A DNA stretch of 64,000 bases, taken from positions 122,672,001 to 122,736,000 of the forward strand of contig NC_134137.1 of assembly GCF_033958435.1 (NCBI RefSeq), written 5' to 3'. Below are positions 10,440 through 21,800 of the stretch, piece after piece. Both the position numbers and the translations under genes were made by a program. The stretch is from Carettochelys insculpta (taxonomy: Eukaryota > Chordata > Testudines > Carettochelyidae). Every line of letters begins with the position of its first letter. The first letter of the stretch is position 1. A model generated the notes under the pieces. It was given only the letters and a program-made list of their open reading frames with translations, was not told where the DNA came from and did no database searches.

Positions 10440-11440
10440 GGGCAAGGATAGCTCAGAATCCGTGAGCTCCGGCTGCCACACTTGCCTCTCAGTCTTGACT
10501 ACAGCCCGGCTCCCTGCCACACCTAGAGCATGGGAAAGCTCTAACCCACGTCCCCACAGCCAGGACGGGGCCCGCCCACTGCCGGGCGCTGCGACCGGCC
10601 CACAGAGCAGCAGGCGGCCCTGCCCGCACCGAATGAGGCCCGCCCTGCCGCCGGGGCAGGTACGTTGAAAGCCGAGCCTGCGACTCGCTGCCCCTCCCAA
10701 CTCCGCGGCGGGGGAGCTGCTCCATGCCCCGGCCTCCGCTGCCGGAGCGGATAACCAACCGCCGTCGCAGAGACCGGCTCCCCTCGCCCCCGGCTAAAGG
10801 GCGCCAGCGGCAGATCACGCCCCCCTCCCCCGGCCCGGGCACATCCCCGCCGCGCGCTCCAACGGCCGCCTCAGCCCCGGCGTCCCCGGAGCGGCGGGCG
10901 GGGACGCGGCTAGCGAGGGGAAGGGAGACAAGGAGACCGAGGGCCGCTCACCTCTCTGGGGGAGGGGGCCGCGGCCTGCACCGAGGCGATGTACCGCTCC
11001 ACCTCAGCCTTGCTGCGCCTCATGGCCGCTCCCCGTTCGGCGAAGCCGAACCGAACCGAACCGAACGGCCACCGCGGCCTCGAGCCCCTCCCGCTCACGC
11101 TGAGCAGGGGCGTCTCGGGACGGTCGCGCGCCCGCCACCGAATGCGTAACGCAGCGTTGCGGGTGCGTCGTTACCACTTGGGAAAGCGGATATTACGTAC
11201 ATCAGCTCGGCCACCTTCCCCCTCCCGAGGCTCGGCCCGCCCCTTTTTCCGGCGGGGTGGCAGCATGAGGGTGTGTTCCCTGCGCTGTCGCGGCGCTCGG
11301 AACGGACGCAGGTGGGGGCGGGGGCGTGGGCGTGTCTGCAGGGGACCCGGCTGTTGCTACAGCTGAGTTTGAGCGCTAGCGGGGGGGCGAGGGAGGGGAA
11401 TCCTCAGGAACCCGAGGCGGGGGGTGCGCCTTTGGGCTGC
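10440..11440 (-). promoter_or_regulatory. RANBP2: CpG island and core promoter of RANBP2
   Basis: The only long, strongly CpG-dense and GC-rich tract in the window outside mobile elements. It covers the first coding exon of RANBP2 and about 400 bases upstream. On the minus strand it has a GC box (GGGCGGG, 11236-11242) and an adjacent ETS-like CCGGAA (about 11247-11252). There is also a short tandem ccgaa repeat at 11046-11067 in the 5' untranslated region. No TATA box is evident. The transcription start is inferred to lie between about 11050 and 11260. Confidence 0.75.
10952..11023 (-). CDS. RANBP2: RANBP2 (Nup358), first coding exon
   Basis: Reading from ATG at 11023, the minus strand encodes MRRSKAEVERYIASVQ followed by AAAPSPRE, then a GTGAGC donor (10946-10951). 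This matches the start of RANBP2 as I recall it from mammals (MRRSKADVERYIASVQ, then a Ser/Pro-rich end). The exon has 24 codons and phase 0. RANBP2 is the large nucleoporin of the cytoplasmic filaments of the nuclear pore; it has N-terminal TPR repeats, Ran-binding domains, zinc fingers and SUMO E3 activity. Only the extreme N-terminus is here; later exons must lie beyond position 1, because none was seen in 1-10945. It lies head-to-tail with LIMS1, the order known in mammals. Confidence 0.92.
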
Positions 11441-11792
11441 CTCTGCACTAGAGTTTTGTCCGCATTCGGAAAGCGTTGTGCTGACAATAAATCGCCAGAA
11501 CGCAGCACGTGTGTCGACAGCGTTCTGCTGCTCCCCGGTGAGGCAGACTGTCTCCCTCGGCAGAAAGCACACAGGACGAAAGGAACTCTTGAAAGTAGTA
11601 CAGTGCTGGAAAGGTTGAGAGCCAATACTCAGACTCTGGAAGCATGTAAGATCAAATAGTAGAAATGGGGGAGGAGAGCTGTGACCACTATCCATATCTA
11701 AATTAGGTGAATAGTATGGTGCATGGTAAATGGGAATATGGAGGTAAGCCTCCTTTAGAAACTTTACATGTTTTAGTGGAGCCTTGTTTCAC
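11441..11792. other. Intergenic, LIMS1-RANBP2
   Basis: Sequence upstream of the RANBP2 island. A stretch at 11480-11580 (cgtgtgtcgacagcgttctg and nearby) may be a repeat fragment related to the gtcgacag MITEs, but it is too short to assign. Confidence 0.3.
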
Positions 11793-12256
11793 AGAATCAC
11801 AGGGCTGGAAGGGGCCTCAGGAGGTCATCTAGTCCAGCCCCCTGCTTCAAGCATGATCAACCCCTACTAAGTCATCCCAGCCAGGACCTTGTCAAGCCAG
11901 GACTTAAAAACCTCAAGGGATGGAGAATCCCCCACCTCTCTAGGCAACACATTCCAATGCTTCACCTGCCTGGTGAAGTAGTTTTTCCTCATATCTAACT
12001 TACACCTTTCCCTCTTCAACTTCTGACCCTGTTACTCCTTGTTCTGCCATCTGACACCACTGAGAACAGTTTCTCACCCTCCTTTTTAGAGCTCCCCTTC
12101 AGGAAGTTGAAGGCTGCTATTAAATCACCTTTAAGTCTTCTCTTCTGTAAACTAAACAAGCCCAAATCCCTCAGCCTATCCTCATAGGTCTTGTGTTCCA
12201 GACCCTTAATCATTTTTGTTGCCCTTCACTGAACCTGCTCTAGCAAATCCACATCC
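11793..12256 (-). mobile_element. CR1 LINE, 3' truncated-copy end
   Basis: The minus strand ends with the CR1 3' signature (ctggactagatgacctcctg, then cagccctgtgattct). Upstream it encodes the C-terminal reverse-transcriptase region: a 65-codon frame (12213-12016) with YEDRLRDLGLFSLQKRRLKG. It is 5'-truncated, like most CR1 copies. Confidence 0.9.
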
Positions 12257-12844
12257 TTGTTTGTTTCTGCTCATGAGAATAGAAATAAAATGAGGAGTAA
12301 CCTTTGATTTGGAATGGGTAGTAGCACTCTGAAGTAGATGATGGTTTCATTAAGTTAACCCTTTAATTTTTATGTGCAAAGAGGCATGTGCAGATGGACA
12401 CCACCAGTGAAAAGACGTGCTGCCAGCCCTGCTAATCAGCTGGGGCACATCTGAATCTCCCCTGGATGGCCACACAATTGCTCAGCTTATAGTGTCACTG
12501 GTAAGCACTTTGTGATACAGTCCATCCTTGTGCCTCTGCCACACAGTGATGTCTTCAGTCTTTTTCCTGAGTTGTTAGTTAACTTGGAACTCCCTAAATG
12601 TATGGATTTAACTTTTCAATGTCTTTTGTCTTGCATTTGTCATCAATGAATTTCATATGGGATCATGATAGCAATTCATTAAGTTTATTTGAGCTCTTTG
12701 GAGTTCCTGTATCTTTTCTAGTTTCAGTTTTAATGAGTAAGGAAGATACACTTATTCGGCATAATAGTTAAATATTAAACGTAGCCTGTGTGCGAATGTG
12801 AAGATGCGTGGTGAGTGTTTGTATGTATGGGATGGGGAGATAGG
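12257..12844. other. Intergenic, nothing recognised
   Basis: No exon, RNA gene or assignable repeat was seen between the CR1 copy and the MITE that follows. Confidence 0.35.
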
Positions 12845-13554
12845 GGCTACGTCTACATGTGCACCCAACTTCGAAATAGCTTATTTCGATGTTGCGACAT
12901 CGAAATAGGCTATTTCGATGAATAACGTCTACACGTCCTCCAGGGCTGGCAACGTCGATGTTCAACTTCGACGTTGCTCAGCCCAACATCGAAATAGGCA
13001 CAGCGAGGGAACGTCTACACGCCAAAGTAGCACACATCGAAATAAGGGAGCCAGGCACAGCTGCAGACAGGGTCACGGGGAGGACTCAACAGCAAGTCGC
13101 TCCCTTAAAGGGCCCCTCCCAGACACACTTTCATTAAACAGTGCAAGATACACAGAGCCAACAACTAGTTGCAGACCCTGTATATGCAGCACGGACCCCC
13201 AGCTGCAGCAGCAGCAGCCAGAAGCCCTGGGCTAAGGGCTGCTGCCCACGGTGACCACAGAGCCCCGCAAGGGCTGGAGAGAGAGTATCTCTCAACCCCC
13301 CAGCTGATGGCCGCCATGGAGGACCCCGCTATTTCGATGTTGCGGGACGCGGATCGTCTACACGTCCCTACTTCGATGTTGAACGTCGAAGTAGGGCGCT
13401 ATTCCCATCCCCTCATGGGGTTAGCGACTTCGACGTCTCGCCGCCTAACGTCGAAGTTAACTTCGAAATAGCGCCCAACACGTGTAGACGTGACGGGCGC
13501 TATTTCGAAGTTACTGCCGCTACTTCGAAGTAGCGTGCACGTGTAGACGCAGCC
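12845..13554 (+). mobile_element. 710-bp palindromic-ended MITE, copy 1
   Basis: It begins GGCTACGTCTACATGTGCA and ends TGCACGTGTAGACGCAGCC, flanked by AGG on both sides (12842-12844 and 13555-13557). The arms are rich in ttcgaaatag/ctatttcga blocks that can fold on themselves. The centre (13100-13330) contains a gcagcagcagcagccagaag region shared with the copy at 23805-24494 in the opposite orientation. The open frames through it are non-coding by-products. The 3-bp duplication fits PIF/Harbinger-type insertion. Confidence 0.75.
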
Positions 13555-13557
13555 AGG

Positions 13558-15779
13558 GTGGCATTCAGAGGTAGATTTTAAAAACTAGCCTATTTTAAAT
13601 TATTTTTTCTAGGAAAAATTAACAAGCATTTTATTCTGCACATTTCCTAAAAACTCAGTTATCTATTAAATGGCATCTGAAATTTATATAGTAAATTGAT
13701 TTATTAAAGTGGGAAACAGACTGGCTGTAGTTCTCTTTAAGAGAAAAAGTACAATTAGGGAAGTACCTCCTTAACTATTGAGTCACATCTGACAGTTCCA
13801 TATTTCAAAAGAAACTGTGGGCTGAAGTCGATGTAGCACAAGAAAGGCAGAGAACATAGAGAGATCCTCACCACCAAACATCCCTTAAGAAAAGTCAAAC
13901 AGGTTATAATTCAATAGCCTTTATTTATCACACTGGGAAGCTCAAGTTTTAAACCAGCTAAGGGGTGAATTTTCTTAAAGATATGAAATGAGACTAGTTG
14001 GTAGAATATAATCCTGTACAATCTGTTTAGGTTGTTATAGTAAATGAAAAAATTTGTTATACAAGTTTGCCATATTGCTGCACCTTTTATAAAGGAAGGG
14101 GAAAATACATTCTCTTTTGACTACAGATCTGATTCTTTATGACTACAAATGAATTACATAAGACTTAGAAGCATGTTGTTAGGAAGTATTGATCAGTCTG
14201 GACCCAATTCTTCAGGGCTGACATGGAAGTTGTTGGTGCTCAGCACCTTCTAAGATAGACCATTTGTACATACACTCAGAGATGAGAGATATTTATTTCA
14301 TGTAGTTAAAATTAATTGAACCAAGAAGCAACATTATGTATTTTTTAAACTTAAAGCGTTCTCAATATTTGAAGAAACAAACTTCATACATCCTATAGAA
14401 TTGAAGTAGTTAAAGCATATTATTTCTTGTAATACCTGGTATGTATTTTCTGCATAAGAATATAAAATAAACATAAAACTGCATATATATATTTAATGCA
14501 TCTTTTGAATACTATTGTGAAAGGTACAGAAGAATAAGGCACAAAATATAAGTAAAATACAAAACCGTTCATGAATGTTATTGGATTATTTTAAACAGAA
14601 CATAGCAAAATTCGGATAGCTCTAAATATGCATGTTTTTTGCAACAGAAATATATTTCTATATTTCCATTACAACTTTTAAGGCTGATACACAAAGATTA
14701 GTTATGAAGCTTTTAAAAGACACTACACTTTTGCAGTGGTTGCCCTTTGAAGTTTGACTTTTAGCAGACATTAAAAATATGGCTTCATAATGACTTCTTG
14801 GATCTGAATCTAAAAACAAACTTCCATAAAAAGGGATGGTACTGTTGTTTAAAGACTTACAACATGCTGAAATCTATGCACAAGTATTACATTAATTTCA
14901 ATATCACTATCTGTGTACAGGAAGTTAGGTTCAACTGTGAAGTTATTGCAGGAAATGCACAAGCACATCTTGGCCACCTTTACACAAGAAGCCTCTGTCA
15001 ACAGAAATCACTGTTGGAAGGAGTCTCCTGGCAAAACTTCTGTTGACAGATTGAAAGAACAATCTGCTCTGTCAACAAAGAGCAGCCAGACTGCCCGACC
15101 CTCTCTTGACAGAATGGCTGACCTGAAGCGCTGCAAACAGGGCTGCCCAGTGAACTGGAAGCCCTGTCTGTCGAGAAAAGGGCCCTGGAGTGTCTACAAG
15201 GTTGCTTTGTGAACAGAACAATGTTGAGGTGTTCTACCCAAACGGGGAGATATAATGCTGCTGACAGATGTGCTGGGTTTTGTTGACAAACTGTTGACAA
15301 AGCATATTTTGGGTGTAGATGCTCTGTTTTTTCCTGATGAAAGCCCAGTTTTGCTAGGAAGAGTTGCTTGTGTAGATATGGGCCTTAACCACAGGATCTG
15401 CCTGAAGTCTGGGCACAAGTCAGATCCAGCTGCAGGACCAGAGCCATAGAAGAGTTTTACTAGAATTTGTATCTGCAATTTACTATTAAAGTACAATCTA
15501 CCCATCAACAAATATTTTTAAATGTGAAAGTCAAATATAGGATTGAAGATCTATTTTGTTTTTGTTAGTTGCAAGAATTGTATAAAATGTATGGGGATTT
15601 CAGATGAATGTTTTGGGAAGATAAGAGGAAAGTATTTTCCTATGAAGCTAGTCATTCATCAAGGAAACTTATTTTCTTTTGCTTGTGTATTGCTGACTGC
15701 AACCTCGAAGAAAAATAAAAGTCAAGTAATATCTGTAATATTTTCGCATTTTTGCACAGGAAAATGAGATTAGGAATTT
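13558..15779 (-). other. Downstream of LIMS1: probable 3' UTR and flank
   Basis: AT-rich sequence after the distal LIMS1 stop. AATAAA hexamers on the minus strand occur at 14292-14297, 13920-13925 and 13700-13705; any could end the transcript, giving a 3' UTR of about 1.5-2.1 kb. A MITE (14972-15384) would lie inside it. Choice of site cannot be made from sequence. Confidence 0.4.
14972..15384 (-). mobile_element. gtcaacag-type MITE, copy 1
   Basis: Diverged copy, in reverse orientation, of the element seen at 21566-21988 and 54906-55313. Shared blocks include ctgtcaacagaaatcactgt and the gggctgcccagtg core. It begins GGCC and ends GGCC; no clear duplication. Confidence 0.6.
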
Positions 15780-15894
15780 TTACTTCCTTCCTAAAGTTTC
15801 AGCTAGTTTCTTCAATCTCTTCTTCAACTCCAGAGGAAACTTCTCATAGCATTTCTTGCAGACAGGCTTCATATCAAATTCAACAAATTTGTTC
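15780..15894 (-). CDS. LIMS1: LIMS1 distal last exon ([10 protein letters not shown] end)
   Basis: The acceptor AG is at 15895-15896 after a T-rich tract. The exon encodes [19 protein letters not shown], then a basic tail ending ETLGRK and TAA (15780-15782). It supplies the last two zinc-binding Cys of LIM5. This is the classical PINCH1 C-terminus. Confidence 0.95.
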
Positions 15895-18800
15895 CTAAAA
15901 ATGATATTAAAAAAAAAAAAGTGAAAGAGATTTCAGAGTATTTGTAGCATGCCATAGTGACATGGTATACGCAGCAAAATAATGGGTTGTACCAGGAGAT
16001 TCAGATAATTCAATGTGAATTAAAAACTATTTAAAAAATTCCAAAATCCTTCTTACTATGAAGAATTTTTAGAGAAGTCATAAAACAAACAAACAAACAA
16101 ACAAAAAAGCCCAGAACAACTGAACCCACAACCCAAAAGATGTAAACTGTATGGACCGCAGGAAAGGAGCTATTCAGAGAGCATCTTGACAGAGTTTGTA
16201 AAATATAGGCTTGCATAGCCCCATCCCTGCTAATGAATTACAGATATATGTCTCATTGAGTGCTGTTCTGATACAGTCATGTAAAATGGATCAAAATGTT
16301 AAGATTTTTTCACTAACATTGAAACAGGAATAATGTACTCAGCATGCAATACTGTTTTCAGGGACTGACATTTTATATTAACTTAACAGCTTGTGTGGGA
16401 TGCTAAAATGGAAGCATAAGACATTTACTAAAAATAGAATTTCAAAACTATCATTTTCACAACAATCTTTTAAATCTGCATCCCTGAGTTTTATAAGCAT
16501 AAGCCTGCACTTGAGCATACAGATAAACAGGTGGACAGCTGCATGCGCAAAGGACCTACTGGCATATATATTAAACTATACACAGAAAATAGTTGCAATA
16601 TGGGAAGCTGGAATGAAATTATAGCTACACAGTGCTCAGATATTAAAACAGTCCATTTATCAGGGTAAGACTTTTCTCCCAAAAGTCCACATTTTTGAAT
16701 TTTGCTGTTTAAGAAACCATGCACACTCAATTTCTGAGCACAGCGTCAAGTGCTGAAGATTTCAAGTCACGTGGAAATTAATAGTTGTTCCATAACTGAT
16801 TATCACAAACACATGCAGAAAATGAAAAGAAACATACATATCCTAAACACTGACCAAAGAAGGAAAGAGTAGAGATGGTGACAGCAGGGAAAGGAAAATT
16901 TACAAACAGACAGGCTTTTTCTTTTTCAGCTTGTCTTTATCCTTTGCTTCTCGCTCCCGTTTAGCAAGTCGACGCTTAAATTCTTCTGGCATTTTCTCAT
17001 AACAGTGTTTGCAGACAGGTTTTAAATCAATTTCAACAAACTTATCCCTTTAGATAACACACAGAGGAAACAGTGGAAAGGTCAGGAAAAGAGTTAAGAA
17101 GCATCTTAGCTGAAATAAAAATTGAATACAAAGCAAAAATAGATTTTAAAGTAGTAAATCAAACAGCAAGAACAAACACTTATGTCATTTGCAAGAAGTG
17201 TACAAATATTCTGTGCCGTTACAGTTAAACTATGACTATTACATATGTGCTTGAAAGGTGATTATTGATCTGATCAAAAGAGATCACAACTGATTTCCAT
17301 TTTCTTAAACTATCCGATAAACTTACTTGAGTGTTAACTTAGTGTTGCAAGTGGAACAAGCGAAACAGTTCACACACCATGCCTTATTCAGAGCAGAGAC
17401 AACTGGAGGGAGGGGGAAAAAGACTGTATCAGCAGTTCAATAAGCAAATGCACTTGTTAAGAACTTCTGAAAATCACGCCTTCATAAGACGTACAGCAAA
17501 AGTTGATTATTTTACAACTTTTTTCTCAATTAGGAATAAAATGAGGGACCATAATAAAAATGAAGGGTAAGGAGACACACATGAACATACACTGTAGATA
17601 AGTACTGTGTAGGAGGCATACGTTCTTTTAAATTATTTCAGTGTTTAAGATGATTCTTAATTTGTAGCTATATTATTTGTTTTCTCGTAGTTTTGTTCTG
17701 CAAGGGCTTGATTCTGAATTACAGCTGCTTTTCTTTTCCTCTTTGTCAGTCTCTAGTGCCTCCTCCTTTGTAGCGCTTGCCATCCTCTTTACTTTACATA
17801 GGGTTGCTGAGAATTAAGAAATTAAACCTAAGGTACTTTTACTAGGAAACCTTGCCTAGGAAAAAGCAACACAACTTAAGAGAAATGAAACTGAGAGCTT
17901 TAGTTAGCAAGGAGTGGTTCATGGGAGGAGGGATTCCTGGAACATTTGCAAATAAGACAGAGAAGTGTAATAGCATAAGGGAAGTCCTTGAAGTCCCTGG
18001 GCACTTGCCAGCAAACTGGTCAAGCAGCATACTAACCAATTTTGGCAAAGCAGGATACCTAATCAGTGATGTCAGATACACAGGTCTATTTACTGTAAGA
18101 AGTAAAAGAGTGGAGGGAATCAGAGGGACCATCTGCTAGTGCCTGCCTGTTTAGCTGAAGGCAGCCAGTATGTGTTTGAGGATCCTGGGCCTAATCCTCT
18201 TTAAAGTATCTGATCACTAATTAGGATTGATAGCTGTTATATAGAGACATCTTAGTTTTAACTAAGGTGAGACTGCACACATGGAATTAACAGATAAAAG
18301 ACAATTTGGTCTTTGGATTAAGAAACTGTTTCGCTGAATTCTGGTTTTGGTCCATTTGAACATTCAAATAAAGATCTTATTCCACTTCTCTCCCTGCCAA
18401 AAACTATTTCCTCTTCTCGGTTCAGGTCAATAGGTGCAGTTCCATTATAAAAATGCACACAAGGTTGCCTCCTATGAAATGCAAATGACTTGTCAGTCAG
18501 CTGTAGTCATTCTCAGTTACTGTATTGTAGCTGTCATCATAGGTTAAGCAATTCTCTCTACATCTTGTGGGTGCTAGTTGTACAATAAGTGTCATTTTGG
18601 AGAAAAGTATTCTGCTGTTTGTCAGAGGTAGCCTAATCAGATACGTAGTGCTCCATACGGGATCTCTGAGATGGACAACCATAGAGAACCTACTATAGTT
18701 AATAGGCTGCCTGACATATTCACTCCTCCTCCCCCACGCTTTGGTAGAATAATGCTGGACGTGCTTATTTTTCATAATGGGAATGTTTTGTTCAAATGTG

Positions 18801-21800
18801 TATGGAGGAATGAAAGAATAAATTTACAATAATGATTACAAATTACATCAAGGGCAATGAGATGGCAAACTACAATTTGCTCAGTTTAGCAATGAGACCA
18901 TATAATATAAGGCAGCCAGCTTGCATAGTGCACATATGAAACACATGCCATCTAGTTACCGTAGAAGGCTGAAGATACCTGTTCCACCAACATTTTAGAA
19001 CTGTATTTGTTTCTGGAGGATTTTAAAAACAGATGAGCAGACTATTCCCTTCAAGACTCTTACATTATAATTTTATAAGTACAGCGTAATGCAGAGAAAC
19101 TGCATTACTGACACAATTATAATACCATGGCATGATGTTCTTTTAAATGTCTGGGCCTTCCCCACTTAATTACTGGTTTGGGTTGAGCTGGTGCTATCAC
19201 TGGCACATAGTGCTTTTTCATGTAGGTGATGTTGTAACATAGGTATTTGTTCTGTATTGCTTCATATTAAATTAATCTGCTTTCTCCACTATTCTGTCCC
19301 AGATGGTTGACAGAAGCCATACTCCAGGTTAATGGGTTCACGTGTTGTCTTTACAGGACATATTTTATTTGCTGAATGCTAATCCTTTGGCAGTGTTTGT
19401 GAGTGTGTCACTTCTACAGACATATGTAGGTGCCTAAAGATGCAGATACCAGACTAGTGTTTTTTTTTTTTAAAGTTCCTAGATACCTAATTTCCATTAA
19501 AATCATGAGAATGGGGTGTGTGTGAATAGTAACAGAGAGTAAGCCGTGGTGTGTGTGAGTTTTTGAAAACCCCATTAGATACCTGTCTGCCTCTTTATGC
19601 ACTACAATACCTTGTAAAATCAGGCCTTTAGGCCCTATTTCTGTCATGTGATCCATTTGCGTGGCTTATTTCATGTGTACTGAGGTCTATTAAAGTCAGT
19701 GGGGCTCCACACATGTAAAGGAGGCTGCCTGTGTGAATATCACTAAAGGTTTGGGGCCTTGCCATTTTACACTCTTACTTTACACACAGAAACTCTGAAG
19801 AATTTAGAAAAAAGGCATAAGGAGAGAAAGACTAACCAGCATTTTGAAAGGTATTCAGCCCCAATATTCCCTTTCCCTGGTGCCTCCTTTAACCTGTGCG
19901 TCCTTCTGAACTGACATAAAAAATGCAGCTAAGTAAATGCTTACCATCTCCCTCAATCACTCGATTACAGTGGAAACAAACATCACCAAACAGCTATGGA
20001 TGAAGAAAAAAATTTTAACGTCAAAAACTTGCCAACAGTAGAATTTTAGAAAACAAATTAATTGCAACTCAGCATATGAATGTAGCAACTTTTCTAACTC
20101 AGTACGATTAAAGGAATGTGTACCACCATACTTTTTTCTTAAGTCACCTTTGCATTCACATTACAAATAAGACCCTTCATTATTAAAGATGAAACAATGT
20201 TTAATTTATGTTTTCTTAAATACTAATTATGTTTTATTTCATTTTTGCACTTCTTTCATCTTGGGAAATTAAGCTAGACTGTTTTACTTTTTTCTCTCTA
20301 GTCAATTTGAACTTTCAGGTTCTCCTGCATGTCTACAACAATACCTTGCTGTTTCTATTGCATAATTTCAACGTTTCTGTACACAGCCACCCACTTGCTC
20401 TAGTTTTGGCTCAAATATTACTTGTTAACATCTGTAGTGTTATGGCATTTATTATTTACAGCTATAGTATCAATATTTCAAACGTCAGATCTTCAAAACT
20501 GAATATTCAGGTATCTGTAATTAATACATGCTGCAGAACTCTGAAGCTTATCTACTTTTTAAGATCCGAGATATGTGTACATGTAACACTCTGCAGTTTA
20601 CTCATGTTTAAAATAGTTGCCACCGGTTTATTTTAACAGTTAGCAGAATATATGTTATCTTTTTAATCTGTTCATCCAGACGTTTATGCTACACTCCTCA
20701 CTGCAGTATCTGACTTTATAAGAATTTGTAGGGAAAAAGACAGTGAATTTAATCCATGTATGAAAATGAAAGTCGCTAGATGGCGTTCTCTGACAAATAC
20801 AAAGATGGACAAAAAGTGAGTCAAGCTGAGCTGCATATCATATCTCCATATAGAATCATATTATGCAGTAGCAACTGTAAAGAATGCCACTTAATTAACT
20901 GAGGCCTAATGTCAAACTCTAGACAAGGAGTGGCATGATTTCCGTAGCTTCTTGAAAAACTTGGGTGTCGTTAGCAGCACTAAACAAGTGGTCTGATCTT
21001 GCAGAGACTACAAAGTTCACAGCTAGGGGCACATCTATACTACAGAGTTATTTTGAAATAAACACATTATTTCAAAATAACTTTGCTAGTGTCCACACTA
21101 TGCACATGCGATTTTGAAATAAATTCCAATAGCGGGTACGTTGTTTCAGTATTGGTAAACCTCACTGCAGGAGGAATAATGCCAATTTCAAAATAGGCAC
21201 TATTAAAACATGAAATAGCTTTTTAAATAAATCAGATGGCATCCAATGGTACTATTTCAGTAGCGCTGTGTGTCTGGAAATGCTATTTTGAAAAAACTGG
21301 GTGCTACTTCAAAATGCAATTTTGGGTAGCTGTATTATTTCCAAGTAAGATTTTGAAATAGCTGTTTTGAAATACCTCTGTAGAGTAGCTGTAGTCTAAG
21401 AGCCCTTCATTCAGTAGTTATGGATTTGAAGACTTAGTACATACTAAAAGTTTTGTGAAGTCCTTGATGTTTTTAAATGCTTGAAACGTTTGCAGAATAG
21501 TCTTAACATATTTAAGGACTTACAATGTGACAGTCACCACTTTTAATGACAAAGCTATTCCCTTAAGCTACACTAACACTGATGAGCTTTGCCAACAAAA
21601 CCCCAGTTTTTGTCAACAAAACTCTTGGATCATGCATACACAAAATACACTCAGCACTTTTGCCAGCAGTGTTCTGCCTCTCAGCCATGAGGCATACCGA
21701 TGCTGTCGACAGATTCTGTCAACCAAAAAAACCTGTGTGGATGCTCTGGCAGGGATCTTCTCTCAACAGACAGGGCATCCAGAACAATGGGCAGCCCTGT

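Noticed and set aside
10989..11366. Plus-strand open frame across the CpG island
   Set aside because: It is the antisense shadow of RANBP2 exon 1 and GC-rich promoter sequence.
13169..13471. Ala/Arg-rich open frame shared with 23978-24226
   Set aside because: Both lie in the same MITE; similarity reflects shared element sequence, not a protein-coding gene.
18497..18775. 92-codon minus-strand frame in LIMS1 intron 8
   Set aside because: No domain, no splice-site logic, and AT-rich chance composition.
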